DNA from: Bacteroidales bacterium UBA5833
Lineage (GTDB): Bacteria; Bacteroidota; Bacteroidia; Bacteroidales; Lentimicrobiaceae
Length of the DNA: 64,000 nucleotides
Assembly (NCBI GenBank): GCA_002433025.1
Contig: DJGZ01000020.1
Coordinates: forward strand, 1 to 64,000
Direction of reading: 5' to 3'
Shown here: one piece after another, positions 1 through 9,841 of the stretch
Layout of the letters: each line of letters opens with the position of its first letter
How positions within the stretch are numbered: the stretch's first letter is position 1
The notes under the pieces: model-generated
Told to the model about the DNA's origin: nothing
The model's input: the letters and a program-made list of their open reading frames with translations, nothing else
Database searches by the model: none
Position numbers and translations under genes: made by a program

Positions 1-155
1 ACAAAACAAACTGATTAGTTACACTAACAATAATCGGTTCCCCGTCAAAAAGTTTTTATTTTTATGAAGCAGCGGTTCTGACGGAACTTTTGTACCGGTT
101 TTTTGGTTTCTAATAGCTGCAAAATTGTTTCTTTAGCAACCTGAGTAAATATTCA

Positions 156-189
156 TTTGATGATTATTCCGCAGGGTTTGATAATTTTG
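156..189 (+). promoter_or_regulatory. Putative Bacteroidetes-type promoter of lnt
   Basis: TTTG at 156-159 is followed after 22 bp by TAATTTTG at 182-189. This fits the Bacteroidetes -33 TTG / -7 TAnnTTTG consensus (17-23 bp spacing). The lnt start codon follows 20 bp later. The rest of bases 1-209 shows no gene. Confidence 0.5.
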
Positions 190-209
190 CCTGAACAGAT
201 TCCCGATTC

Positions 210-1835
210 ATGAAAAAGCCTCCTTTTCTCTCATTTTATTCCCTGATTTCAGGTTTGCTATTCTCCCTGGCCTGGCCGGCCAATGGTTTCCCGCCCCTGC
301 TGTTTGTGGCTTTTGTCCCCCTGCTGCTGATGGAGGGTTACTTTCTGTCGAACAGAAGCAACAACCATTCTTTCGGGATTTTCTTCCGGGTATGGCCCGC
401 ATTCATTATCTGGAACGGCCTCACCACCTGGTGGATTTATAATTCCACCTTCTTCGGGGTAACCATGGCTGTGCTGATTAACTCGGTGTTCATGTCGCTT
501 ACCTTCTGGCTGTTTCATTTTATGCGCCGCCGGCTTAAAAATCCTTCGCAGGGATACCTCGGATTAATTTTTGCCTGGATCTCCTTCGAATTCCTTCACC
601 ACCACTGGGACCTCAACTGGCCGTGGCTGAGTCTGGGTAACGGTTTTTCGGCCTGGCCTTCGTGGATGCAGTGGTACGAATTTACCGGCATGTTCGGCGG
701 AAGCCTGTGGGTACTCGTGATCAACATACTTGTTTATAAAGTCATACAGTCGTGGCTTGACGGAACATCTTTAAAGATTGCGTTCCGTAGGTTGTGGCTG
801 CCCCTTGCGGTGATGGCGCTGCCGCTGGCGGTATCACTGCTGATGTATTACACTTACCGTGAAAAAACGGCCCCTGTTGATGTGGTGGTGGTACAGCCCA
901 ACATCGACCCGTATGAGGAACAATATGAGCTTCCGGCCGATTTAGTAATAGAACATGCCACCAAACTGGCGCTCACCAAAGCCGACAGCCTCACCGATTT
1001 TGTTGTTTTTCCCGAATCCATGGTTCAACCTAACTGGTCGTCGGGTTTAATGATCTGGGAGAACGATCTGGAAGACCATCCCACCATCAATATGTTCAGG
1101 AATGGCTTGCTGCGTGCGTTGCCACAGGCGGGAGTTGTGGTGGGTTATTCCACCTACCGCTCCTATGAGCCCGGAGAGGAGATTCCCCCTACAGCCAGAA
1201 AATTCAGAAACAGGGAAGGGCATTACGATGCATATAATACTGCCTTCCTTTTCAGAAATTATCCCGACCTGCAGCGCACCCACAAATCAAAACTCACCCC
1301 CGGGGTTGAGCTGATGCCTTTCCCCTGGCTGCTGAAGCCGCTGGGCGATTTTGCCATTGATTTGGGCGGAACGGTCGGTCAACTCGGAACCGATCCCGAA
1401 AGAATCCCTTTCACCATCAACGACACCTTAAAGATCTCCCCGGTAATCTGTTATGAATCGGTTTACGGGGAATTTGTGGCCGGGTTTGTGCGCAACGGCT
1501 CCAATATGATTTTTGTTATCACCAACGACGGCTGGTGGGGCAATACCGCCGGGCACCGGCAGCATGCGCTGTTTTCATCGGTAAGGGCCATTGAAACCCG
1601 GCGCAGCGTGGCCCGTTCGGCCAACACAGGGATATCATGTTTTGTAAACCAGCGGGGCGATATACTGCAACCCACCCCCTACTGGGAAACCGCAGTAATC
1701 AGGCAGAAAATAAATGCCAATGATAAAATTACATTATATGTGCGCTACGGCGATTACATTGCCCGTGGCTCGGTGCTGGGCCTGGTGTTGTTGTTACTGA
1801 TTGCTGTTAGCGGGAGGTTGCAGGGTAAGAAGTAA
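210..1835 (+). CDS. lnt: Apolipoprotein N-acyltransferase
   Basis: This inner-membrane enzyme N-acylates the N-terminal cysteine of diacylated apolipoproteins, the last step of lipoprotein maturation. The 541-residue protein begins with hydrophobic segments (about residues 8-215), followed by a nitrilase-like domain (about 222-510) and a final membrane helix. The nitrilase triad is visible: Glu269 in FPESM, Lys359 in HKSKLTPG and Cys414 in VICYESVYG. Length and architecture fit the Lnt family. The start lies 20 bp after a promoter-like -7 box. Codons for roughly the last 75 residues are repeated at 14366-14584, where a second, truncated lnt 3' end lies beyond a 12-kb block of secreted-protein genes. 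The last few residues of the two copies differ, so the 3' end of this gene may itself have arrived with the insert. The many lipoproteins in the window are its likely substrates. Confidence 0.95.
   Translation: MKKPPFLSFYSLISGLLFSLAWPANGFPPLLFVAFVPLLLMEGYFLSNRSNNHSFGIFFRVWPAFIIWNGLTTWWIYNSTFFGVTMAVLINSVFMSLTFWLFHFMRRRLKNPSQGYLGLIFAWISFEFLHHHWDLNWPWLSLGNGFSAWPSWMQWYEFTGMFGGSLWVLVINILVYKVIQSWLDGTSLKIAFRRLWLPLAVMALPLAVSLLMYYTYREKTAPVDVVVVQPNIDPYEEQYELPADLVIEHATKLALTKADSLTDFVVFPESMVQPNWSSGLMIWENDLEDHPTINMFRNGLLRALPQAGVVVGYSTYRSYEPGEEIPPTARKFRNREGHYDAYNTAFLFRNYPDLQRTHKSKLTPGVELMPFPWLLKPLGDFAIDLGGTVGQLGTDPERIPFTINDTLKISPVICYESVYGEFVAGFVRNGSNMIFVITNDGWWGNTAGHRQHALFSSVRAIETRRSVARSANTGISCFVNQRGDILQPTPYWETAVIRQKINANDKITLYVRYGDYIARGSVLGLVLLLLIAVSGRLQGKK
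1586..1804 (+). repeat. Direct repeat, copy 1 (3' part of lnt)
   Basis: This part of lnt recurs in the same orientation at 14366-14584 with a constant offset of 12,780 bp. By eye there are about 11 mismatches in 219 bp (about 95% identity). Homology stops abruptly on both sides. The two copies bracket the minus-strand block of secreted-protein genes. Confidence 0.9.
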
Positions 1836-1862
1836 TTATAGCATTTAAAAACGGTTAAAGGA

Positions 1863-1936
1863 TAAAATTCTGACCAATGACAATGGCCTGTATCTATACA
1901 GGGCTGCCAAGTTGTTATTTTATGGTCAGAATTTTA
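1863..1936. terminator. Nested inverted repeat between lnt and the island
   Basis: A perfect 14-bp inverted repeat (TAAAATTCTGACCA at 1863-1876 and its complement at 1923-1936) encloses a second hairpin, CCTGTAT at 1887-1893 against ATACAGG at 1896-1902. It sits between convergent genes. The right arm covers the last codons and stop of the T9SS gene. A bidirectional terminator is the simplest reading; it also lies at the left junction of the proposed island. Confidence 0.6.
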
Positions 1937-3585
1937 CTTGTGATCACATCCCCGGATTTAAGTGATAATAGGTAAATTCCGGAGGCTAATCCTACGAGAT
2001 TTATTTTAAAAGGAAGTTCACAATTGAAGTAATTTCGTAGAATTCTACCATCGGTTGTTGTTATGTTGATTTGTTCAGCAACCACCGGGTTACTTGCTTG
2101 TAAAGTACAAGAATTTTCTGCAGGATTTGGGAAAACATTCATGTCAAAATCCAATGGACCAACTACACCTGGAGCCGCCATTGCTTCATTTTTTAACTGA
2201 AGTTTTTTCAAGCCAATAAAAAAATCAATAAAACCACCTTCACCATTTTTTTGATATGGAGTCTGGGATGAAGAAAGATAATTGCCACAAACCAGGTATT
2301 CGGATTTATCTATTGGGAGAACAGCCTTTATGATTCCAGGGGTACTGACCAGAATTTCATTGATTTTCCCCAGATTATCATGCAAAGCAACGTATGAATT
2401 AAACCATTTTCCATCAGGGATCAAATCATTCCCTGCAACATTAATCCTGGTGGAAAAAACATCCGTGGAAAAGTATTGATTGTTCCTGAACCTTGAAAAC
2501 TTTGTACCTCCCGGGAATGCAGGGCTATTGTTATTTGCTGTCCAGGAAATACTTCCATCCGGACTTAACTTACTGTAATAAGTTCTTTGATCCCTGATTT
2601 CAGAATTGATATCAAAAGTTTTGAATTCCGGAATATTTCCATATTTTCCTGAAATCAACATAGATCCATCTTCTTCCACATCAAGAGATTCGATCATTTC
2701 ATTATTGTCACTGCTAAACTTATGTTGCCACTCTAAGATTCCATCAGTTGTAAGACATTGAACAATAAAATCCTTATTTCCGGAAACAGAGTGGTATTCA
2801 GAGCCCATAAGAAGATCAGAACTGTATTCAACCGCGTAATAAATCCTGTCTGAGCTGACTCTTATCAGAGTTTTATCGGCTTTGCCTATATCACGGCGGA
2901 TCCATTTCAAATCGCCTACAGCATTAAGACCTGCGATAAAGGGAGTAGTGCCGGGCCCTTCATATTCAGAACCTTTGTAATCATCAATTGCCGGGGCCTG
3001 AATAAAAGTTCCTGTCAGAAAACCTGTAAGGTAGATGTTATTCTCCTCATCAATATCCATATCATAAAGATAATCATGTTGTTCGCTGCCAAAACTCTTC
3101 ACCCAAAGAAGCGCCCCCTCCTGAGAATATTTGGCAATGAAAATATCGGTGTTCCCGGGTCCTTTGAGCAGTTTTCCGTTAAAATCTGCCTCCCACATAA
3201 AACAACCTGTAACGATAACATTACCATCACTGTCTATCGCGATCTTTTTAGCATACTCCGAGATAATCAGATTTTCAGAATACGACCCTCCAGCCTGTTG
3301 AGCCCATAAAAGATTTCCTTTGTTGCTGAATTTCGCGATCAGGATATCGTTGTCACCTTTTGATTTCAACTTTATACCATCCAGATCGATTTCATCCTGA
3401 AAATAACCGGCGACGTATAGATTTCCTTGAGTATCATTACATGCGCTGTTTATTTCATCGGCTCCTTTACTGCCAAACGCTCTGATCCATTCCCAATCTG
3501 ATGCCTGGGGTAATGCAATCATCGGTAAAAATGAAAAGCATACTAAAATGACACAAATGGCATTTCTATTCAGTATTTTTATCAT
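1915..3585 (-). CDS. T9SS type A sorting-domain protein with propeller-like repeats
   Basis: This 556-residue secreted protein has an N-terminal signal sequence (hydrophobic run at about residues 8-27). Several repeats follow with the pattern D..GN.Y..GYF..(D/E)(I/A)DF.G..L...G..DI.IAK....G.L.W, resembling SBBP/beta-propeller repeats. The C-terminal 75 residues form a T9SS type A sorting domain (VFPNPAEN, then GIYLLSLKSG and a Lys end). Proteins of this kind cross the outer membrane through the type IX system and are anchored or released. It is the last gene of a six-gene minus-strand run, 17 bp after the 1645-residue gene. Its substrate or ligand cannot be told from sequence. Confidence 0.8.
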   Translation of the reverse strand: MIKILNRNAICVILVCFSFLPMIALPQASDWEWIRAFGSKGADEINSACNDTQGNLYVAGYFQDEIDLDGIKLKSKGDNDILIAKFSNKGNLLWAQQAGGSYSENLIISEYAKKIAIDSDGNVIVTGCFMWEADFNGKLLKGPGNTDIFIAKYSQEGALLWVKSFGSEQHDYLYDMDIDEENNIYLTGFLTGTFIQAPAIDDYKGSEYEGPGTTPFIAGLNAVGDLKWIRRDIGKADKTLIRVSSDRIYYAVEYSSDLLMGSEYHSVSGNKDFIVQCLTTDGILEWQHKFSSDNNEMIESLDVEEDGSMLISGKYGNIPEFKTFDINSEIRDQRTYYSKLSPDGSISWTANNNSPAFPGGTKFSRFRNNQYFSTDVFSTRINVAGNDLIPDGKWFNSYVALHDNLGKINEILVSTPGIIKAVLPIDKSEYLVCGNYLSSSQTPYQKNGEGGFIDFFIGLKKLQLKNEAMAAPGVVGPLDFDMNVFPNPAENSCTLQASNPVVAEQINITTTDGRILRNYFNCELPFKINLVGLASGIYLLSLKSGDVITSKILTIK

Positions 3586-3602
3586 GGTTATTACGAGTTT
3601 AG

Positions 3603-6600
3603 CTAATAAGTATTATTTGAATTAACTGGTAAGCTCAGCTTATTGTCATGCCCGGGCAAATGTATAATATACAAGGCTTGAATTGGATTCTGATCAGGAA
3701 GCACGTCGTTTGTCTGATTGTTTGCCAGGTTATTTTGATTATTCATTTCAAACAGCAATTCCTTATCTGGCAATGAAATTGAAATATCACTATCGGGATT
3801 ATAAAGTATCCAGGGGAAATCAGGATATTTATGTTGAAATGCCTTTAGGATTTGAGCGTCATTAACCTGTGCAAGAAATGGTTCTTCAATCCAGGGCTCA
3901 GGCTCTGATGTAACATGTTTAATTCCAGGGCCTTCTGTTTGTTGCAGGGATAAGGCTGTGAAATTTGAACCACGGTCAGCTATAAATCCGTCTTTTAAGA
4001 GTATTTCACCTGCTTCATATTGGATATTGGCTCCACTTTCTATAACTGCAGGGAATGATTCCCCGCCTAAGCTAATGTTTGCCGCATTCACCGTTGCATA
4101 GTACCCTGAAGGTTTGGTAAAATTGCAAAAATTGATATCTATCGCAGCCTCAAAGTTTGATTTAATATCAGTTAGCCTTTGGAAAACTATTGCTCCATGT
4201 GCTCCATCCCGACTATATCCGGGAATTCCAATTATTTCATATCCGTAAGATCTGCTGACAGACTTTCCGTATAAATCCCCGGGCAGAATTACTTCAAGCG
4301 GGTAATCCCAAGCAAAATAGTAATTATTATCGCCTGTAAAATACTGCGAAAATGAACCTATTCCACTTATCCCTTGATTGTTAGACCTAAATTCCGAACC
4401 ATATGTAGCTTTATAATCATACATGTCGGGTTTAGGATGTTCAGTATCCTTGAATAATGAAATTGAACCTATTATATTAAAGAGAGGTTCATATTGAAGT
4501 CCAAAATAAGCTTCGTCCAATAACTCGAATAATGTGCCATTACTCCTTCTATATAATGGGAAATAGAGTGGGGAAATATAGGCACCATTGTCTATGAAGT
4601 ATGAAGTAGTAATAGCATCATTAAAAACGGAAACCCTTTGTCCGAATTTAATATTTTGCAATAATGGTGCATTTTCGATTTGCAGTTTCTGAAGCTCTTC
4701 CCATGAATTGGCAGCATTCAGATTCCTTTCATAAACATTAATATAACCATGGTTCCACCCCCCTTGTGGTGCACCAATAGCCAGAACATCATTATAAAGA
4801 TCAACCGATTCGCCAAACTGGTCATTGTCAGCGGGACCATCATACTGCTTGATATGGCCCCAGTTATCAGTCCCCCCTTCGTTTCGATAATATAGCTGCA
4901 CAATACCCTTATCATCATGATAAGGTGCGCCAATTGCAGCATAATCGCCCCATATGGTTACATTGATGCCGGTATTGTTATCAAAAGCATTGTTTATTAT
5001 CTTCATTTCTGTTAAAGTACCTGACCATCCGCTTAAGGGTTTCTTGAAAATATAGGCATTGTTATGGCCTTGGCCTGAAACAATAACATAATCGCCAAAA
5101 ATATCAATGCTTTTACCGAAATCAGGGTTATTATCAGAAGGTTCTAACATAGCAAGATTTACCCAATCACCAAATTCATTCTTGTTGTAAATAAATACAG
5201 CCCCTTTACCCGATGATGCAGGAGATCCGATTGCCATAACCAATCCATCGATTGAAACAGAATACCCAAAAGCATGACCAGGTGTTTGACCGAATATATA
5301 ATCCCGCCCAGCGCCGTCAGAGCCATTTTGGTAAATTGAAATATGCGCGGGGCTGCCCTGAACATGGTTACCGTTCATATCCTTTCCGTTTATTGTAATC
5401 ACAGAACCCCTGCTGTCCGGATGTAAATTTGGCAACACATCCAGGGTAATATTCACAATAGAACCGGAATGAAGGTTCAAACCCGAATTTGGCTGTGGGG
5501 CAGGAACGCAATCAGGATTAGATGAAAGGATCTCCCATGTTATAGAACTTGCTCCGGGATTAGTGAACTCAACTATTACGTCGTTATTGCCAGAAGAAGA
5601 GATGTTGTCCACATAAGGCAAATTCGGCGTTATTACTGAAAGTGCTGGGAATCCGGGTGAAACGGTAATATCTATTTCTTCATAGTCGTAAAAACTCAAA
5701 GTATTGGAATATTCCGGGTTTAGTTGGAAATCCTCATATCCGTGTTGATTATTCCAGGATTCTAACCGTAAAGTATATACTCCGATTTCTGTAAAATGAA
5801 ATTCATGATATTGAAGGTCCTGGGATTGGTAATCATGCAGTACCTTAGAGCAATCATTGCATACAACTTGTGAACCATTTGGATCAAATAATGTCCATCT
5901 TAGATTAGTTGGCAACCATTGATTTTCAGGAACACCCGGCTCACCTACCGGCCATAATCGGGCTGTATAGGTATAGGATGTATGCTGACAAATTGTATTT
6001 CGGCCGTAAAGTTCGACATCAATAAATTTAGGTGCATTTACTACTTCAATTTCCATCTCAGCATGGCCGTATGAAGGCCCGCCACTTGTTGATAAATCAA
6101 TAATAATCCTGTAAGTGCCCGCTTCTGGGAAATTGTAAGTTAATTCCGGAGAGGTATTGGCAAAATTCTGTGAGAAGTAAAACAAAGGATCACCTTTTTT
6201 ATAAACCGCCCAGTTCCCGTAGAAACTCCCGGCAGGGTCAATCAGCGCAGAAAATATGACTTCCTGTTGCGGATAAGGCGGACTATTCGGAGAGGCATAA
6301 GAAATATCAACTATGAGGTCATCAGGATATACGCTGATTTCTTTTGCATTTGCAACTGTTCTTGAGTGACCGGTATTATCAATTCCGGTTACAGTTGCAA
6401 CTATCAGAAACCGGCCCATATTGTAATATTGGTGGGTGAAAGTATAGTAGTTGTTATAAATGTCATCAACAGTTTGTGATGTACCATCGCCAAAATTGAT
6501 ATCGAATTTCAAAGGAAAATCGTCATTAAAATTTGAGGTTGCTATTTCAATATCATGTAAAAAATAGTTTATTTCACAATCAAAAACAGACGCAAATGGG

Positions 6601-8540
6601 TAAGTGGCAGGATCTATATAAATTGACTCGGTATAAGTATCGCTTCCGGTTTCATTGGTAACAGTCAGACTGACTATATATTCCCTGTTAAGCTCTAAAA
6701 CAATACCTTCCACATCTTTTTGGTCGCTTGTTATTCCATTGCCAAAATCCCAAAAATAGGTACCGATTATTCCTTCAGAAGTACTGAAAAAATCTACCGA
6801 TATTTCCGGGCCAATTCTGTTACCACCTGAATATAGCGGAGAATAAACAAATTTACTTTTGGGTTTTGATAGTTCATTTACTGATACATACTTTGATACC
6901 TCAACATTATTGACAGAGTGTTTTACATTATATACTCCAGTGATGCTGTATGTTTTATCAATATCTTCATTGATTGACCATGAATTAGCCGGATCACCAA
7001 AATTCCAATAATAACTACAATTGCTGCTGCATTCAGAAGCATCTTCAAAACGAATTGTATTTGCCGGGAATCCAAGTTGTGTTGCTGTAAAATCGACAGT
7101 TGTATTGCCAAAAATAAAACTGTGATATTGATCAACCCCTGGATTTGTTACTCCGGTCCAACTGCTATTGGATAGACGGATTGGAATGTATTCCGGATTT
7201 GATTGAATCTGGTTATTAGCCAGGTCGTACCCGTTTATTTTTAAATGATTACGACCTGTTATCAATTTGATTTTGGGGATTATAAAAGTCCACTTTGTTT
7301 TATTCAGGTCCCCGTTGCAATCCTGTGGCGGCGGCAAATAGCTACTTACTGTCAATTGTACACTTTGCATGGGTTCTGAGGTCGTAACTTCTATTTCTAC
7401 ATCTTTGTTGTTGTCAAACTTTTGCTCCGGTATTGGCAGTGGCTCAAAAAGCAGGCTGTTATTTACCCATTGCCAGCCACGGCTGTACTTATAGTTAGTT
7501 GCACCGAATTCTTTAATTTTAACATTGGAAATATATGGGCGGAAGTTGTCGATGATAATTTGCTTAATTTTAGAATCGGAATTATTATTGTTAGTATAGT
7601 TATTATAGTCTGCATCAAAAACAGCAACACTTATACTGTATATTCCATCTGAATAGTATGACTCTGTGTTTATTGGGGCAGCCAAAGAATTATTGGTCGG
7701 CCAACTTGTTTGCGGTGCATTTTTTTTATCCAATCGTGTAAGCAAATAACGATCAGCAGTTCCAGTGTTGGGAGAACTGGTAAGGATATATTTGAAAACC
7801 CCAGCTTGAATAGTTCCTGAATAAAAGCAATTACTTGTTCGATCATTATTTGGTGTAATTCTAAAATTAATGCTATTTACCCAGTTGCCAACTGGAATCC
7901 CTGCAGAGTTTAATACAAGATATGATAAACCAATTGGAGCCATACGACTATTATTATCCCCAGGATCCTTTGCATCAGCGATAATATCAACCTTATCAAA
8001 TAACATTGTATAATCAACGTCATTAATTGTTACAACATTATCATAAAGTGCTGTAGTTGAGTAAAAGCCAGCACCATTATACCTGAACTCTACATAATTT
8101 ATCACTGGGGGGGTATTATCAACATAGGGGCTTAAACCATGACTGAGGAAATTGAAATCCCTCTGCTCAATATGCACATGTGATTGAGTCGTATTTACAG
8201 AGCCGATTATGTCACCAATTTGAACTTCCTTACCTTCCCATATATTAATTCCACTATTAACGTGGTAATACGTAACATTACCAATTATTATTTTTTCATT
8301 CTGCGTTCCTTCATTCTTTATTAGTAAAACAGTTCCACTATTGATGGCATAAGCAGTTCCAAGTCCGGATACATCTGTTCCTGCGTGAAACCGATGATAT
8401 GATGTACGGTACTCTCCCACTGAACCTACGACCCAATGCTGTTGATTTTGGGGTGAAAGAGGCCAGGCTACCTGAGAAGCAGCATAATTTACGCATATAA
8501 TATTAACGAGAATAATAGCAAATATCTTACTTGTTTTCAT
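3603..8540 (-). CDS. Giant secreted M23-like peptidase with PKD and FG-GAP repeats
   Basis: This 1645-residue exported protein has a signal peptide (about residues 1-22). A LytM/M23-like domain follows (about 30-140) with the metallopeptidase ligands apparently intact: His52 and Asp56 in HAGTD, His93 in YYHVN and the HVH pair at 121-123. Next come a long Ig-like region, at least three PKD-type modules (YYWNFGDP, YFWDFGNG, INFGDGTS) and several FG-GAP-like blades (about 1110-1370; FGKSIDIFGDYVIVSG, FGESVDLYNDVLAIGAP). Near the C-terminus is a short region of the Bacteroidetes '3-coathanger' type (ISLGGESFPAVIESGANI). I see no type A sorting tail. The start overlaps the upstream gene by 14 bp, so translation is probably coupled. 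A cell-wall or peptide-cleaving adhesin is an inference. Confidence 0.75.
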   Translation of the reverse strand: MKTSKIFAIILVNIICVNYAASQVAWPLSPQNQQHWVVGSVGEYRTSYHRFHAGTDVSGLGTAYAINSGTVLLIKNEGTQNEKIIIGNVTYYHVNSGINIWEGKEVQIGDIIGSVNTTQSHVHIEQRDFNFLSHGLSPYVDNTPPVINYVEFRYNGAGFYSTTALYDNVVTINDVDYTMLFDKVDIIADAKDPGDNNSRMAPIGLSYLVLNSAGIPVGNWVNSINFRITPNNDRTSNCFYSGTIQAGVFKYILTSSPNTGTADRYLLTRLDKKNAPQTSWPTNNSLAAPINTESYYSDGIYSISVAVFDADYNNYTNNNNSDSKIKQIIIDNFRPYISNVKIKEFGATNYKYSRGWQWVNNSLLFEPLPIPEQKFDNNKDVEIEVTTSEPMQSVQLTVSSYLPPPQDCNGDLNKTKWTFIIPKIKLITGRNHLKINGYDLANNQIQSNPEYIPIRLSNSSWTGVTNPGVDQYHSFIFGNTTVDFTATQLGFPANTIRFEDASECSSNCSYYWNFGDPANSWSINEDIDKTYSITGVYNVKHSVNNVEVSKYVSVNELSKPKSKFVYSPLYSGGNRIGPEISVDFFSTSEGIIGTYFWDFGNGITSDQKDVEGIVLELNREYIVSLTVTNETGSDTYTESIYIDPATYPFASVFDCEINYFLHDIEIATSNFNDDFPLKFDINFGDGTSQTVDDIYNNYYTFTHQYYNMGRFLIVATVTGIDNTGHSRTVANAKEISVYPDDLIVDISYASPNSPPYPQQEVIFSALIDPAGSFYGNWAVYKKGDPLFYFSQNFANTSPELTYNFPEAGTYRIIIDLSTSGGPSYGHAEMEIEVVNAPKFIDVELYGRNTICQHTSYTYTARLWPVGEPGVPENQWLPTNLRWTLFDPNGSQVVCNDCSKVLHDYQSQDLQYHEFHFTEIGVYTLRLESWNNQHGYEDFQLNPEYSNTLSFYDYEEIDITVSPGFPALSVITPNLPYVDNISSSGNNDVIVEFTNPGASSITWEILSSNPDCVPAPQPNSGLNLHSGSIVNITLDVLPNLHPDSRGSVITINGKDMNGNHVQGSPAHISIYQNGSDGAGRDYIFGQTPGHAFGYSVSIDGLVMAIGSPASSGKGAVFIYNKNEFGDWVNLAMLEPSDNNPDFGKSIDIFGDYVIVSGQGHNNAYIFKKPLSGWSGTLTEMKIINNAFDNNTGINVTIWGDYAAIGAPYHDDKGIVQLYYRNEGGTDNWGHIKQYDGPADNDQFGESVDLYNDVLAIGAPQGGWNHGYINVYERNLNAANSWEELQKLQIENAPLLQNIKFGQRVSVFNDAITTSYFIDNGAYISPLYFPLYRRSNGTLFELLDEAYFGLQYEPLFNIIGSISLFKDTEHPKPDMYDYKATYGSEFRSNNQGISGIGSFSQYFTGDNNYYFAWDYPLEVILPGDLYGKSVSRSYGYEIIGIPGYSRDGAHGAIVFQRLTDIKSNFEAAIDINFCNFTKPSGYYATVNAANISLGGESFPAVIESGANIQYEAGEILLKDGFIADRGSNFTALSLQQTEGPGIKHVTSEPEPWIEEPFLAQVNDAQILKAFQHKYPDFPWILYNPDSDISISLPDKELLFEMNNQNNLANNQTNDVLPDQNPIQALYIIHLPGHDNKLSLPVNSNNTY

Positions 8541-9825
8541 ATAAATTTATTCTTATAATTCCCTGATCTGAATTGACCTGCACTTTGTTCTCATCCCCAA
8601 ACAGAGAGAATATAACAGGGGTATTTTCATTTATTACAATTGGAAAATCTGAAAGTAATTCCCCTGAATAATCAAGTGTTATAATTTCAGGATTGCATAT
8701 TATTGGCTTATTGGTTATTCTTTTATTGTCAGCCAAATATCCGCCGGCAACTAACGAGACTGTCTTTTGACCTATATACTCTTTCATTTTAAAAATCCTT
8801 AGTAGGTAATCTTTGTCAGAATTACATCCTACTGTTTTTGATTGAAGAAAATCAATTATAGATTTTTGCCATAAAAGCTCTCCTTCATTAATACATAATC
8901 CACTGATGCAGTTTAATTTTCCCGCGGTATAAATAATCATTAGTACTTTGCCACCCTTAATAAAAGTAAATTCTGTTGGGATAAGACCTGTTTTTTCCCA
9001 TAGTATATTCATATTCAGATCATATCCCAATATCTTGTCGTAATAATAACCAATAAGTCTATTTTCACAAATGGTAATTTCTAAGCCATGGTCAAGTTTC
9101 TCAATATTTTTTTCTTTTATACATTTTCCGGTTAAAATATTAATTAACAAAATCTTGGCATGTGGTAAACCGTTTTCATCATATTGATCAGGCTCAACTG
9201 AATAATATAAAGAATCACCCTTGATAACATAAGAAGAACCAGTGACATTTCGCTCCGTATAGGGTGTAATCTCATTCATAAAGGAAAGATTAAGGTCATA
9301 AAACTGGATTTTTGTTTCAACACCACCTTCTTGAGATTCTTGTATCATGATTCTGTCATTATTCAGAAATGACGCCATAGAACAATCCCCATTACTGATT
9401 AAAGTATCAATAACACTCAAATAAAATTTGTTACTATTTTCCTCTAATTTACACAATGTAAATACGGTCTTATACTCTATAATATTACCATTTGAGGTAA
9501 TTATGAAATTGTTTCTTATGCATTCAATGTATTCATTAAGCGGCAGTTCTATTCTTTGACCATCTTCTAGAATAAAGCCGGATTTAAAGGAAGGAACACC
9601 TTTAACATATGTGTATTTCGTAAGGTGAGTTTTATCAAAGTTTGTAAAAATTCTTATTATTCTCCCTGTTACTTTATCTTCCATTATTTTAGTAATGCTG
9701 TCTGATGTCGTGGGAATTTCGAACCTTTCAATACTAATCTGAGAAATTGCAACTTGTGATAGCAGTAGTATAGTAAACAATGAAAGAATACGGCTAATTT
9801 TATAAGGACTTCTTTTCATAATCAC
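8527..9825 (-). CDS. Exported beta-propeller-like protein of unknown function
   Basis: This 432-residue protein has an N-terminal signal-like hydrophobic stretch (about residues 10-28, ending near VAISQ). The rest is rich in short beta-strand-like segments with repeated patterns such as YYYDKILGYDLNMNILWEK and GELLWQKSIIDF, which resemble PQQ-like or WD-type propeller blades. I recognise no specific family, catalytic motif or T9SS tail. It sits between the tail-fibre-like gene (16 bp upstream) and the M23/PKD giant, whose start it overlaps, so it probably works with them. A periplasmic or surface partner of the giant protein is the most that can be inferred. Confidence 0.6.
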   Translation of the reverse strand: MIMKRSPYKISRILSLFTILLLSQVAISQISIERFEIPTTSDSITKIMEDKVTGRIIRIFTNFDKTHLTKYTYVKGVPSFKSGFILEDGQRIELPLNEYIECIRNNFIITSNGNIIEYKTVFTLCKLEENSNKFYLSVIDTLISNGDCSMASFLNNDRIMIQESQEGGVETKIQFYDLNLSFMNEITPYTERNVTGSSYVIKGDSLYYSVEPDQYDENGLPHAKILLINILTGKCIKEKNIEKLDHGLEITICENRLIGYYYDKILGYDLNMNILWEKTGLIPTEFTFIKGGKVLMIIYTAGKLNCISGLCINEGELLWQKSIIDFLQSKTVGCNSDKDYLLRIFKMKEYIGQKTVSLVAGGYLADNKRITNKPIICNPEIITLDYSGELLSDFPIVINENTPVIFSLFGDENKVQVNSDQGIIRINLYENK

Positions 9826-9841
9826 ATATTTTTAAAATAGA

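Noticed and set aside
3603..3700. T9SS type A tail on the 1645-residue protein
   Set aside because: The C-terminus lacks the PNP, GxYxL and terminal Lys/Arg pattern seen in the other T9SS proteins here.
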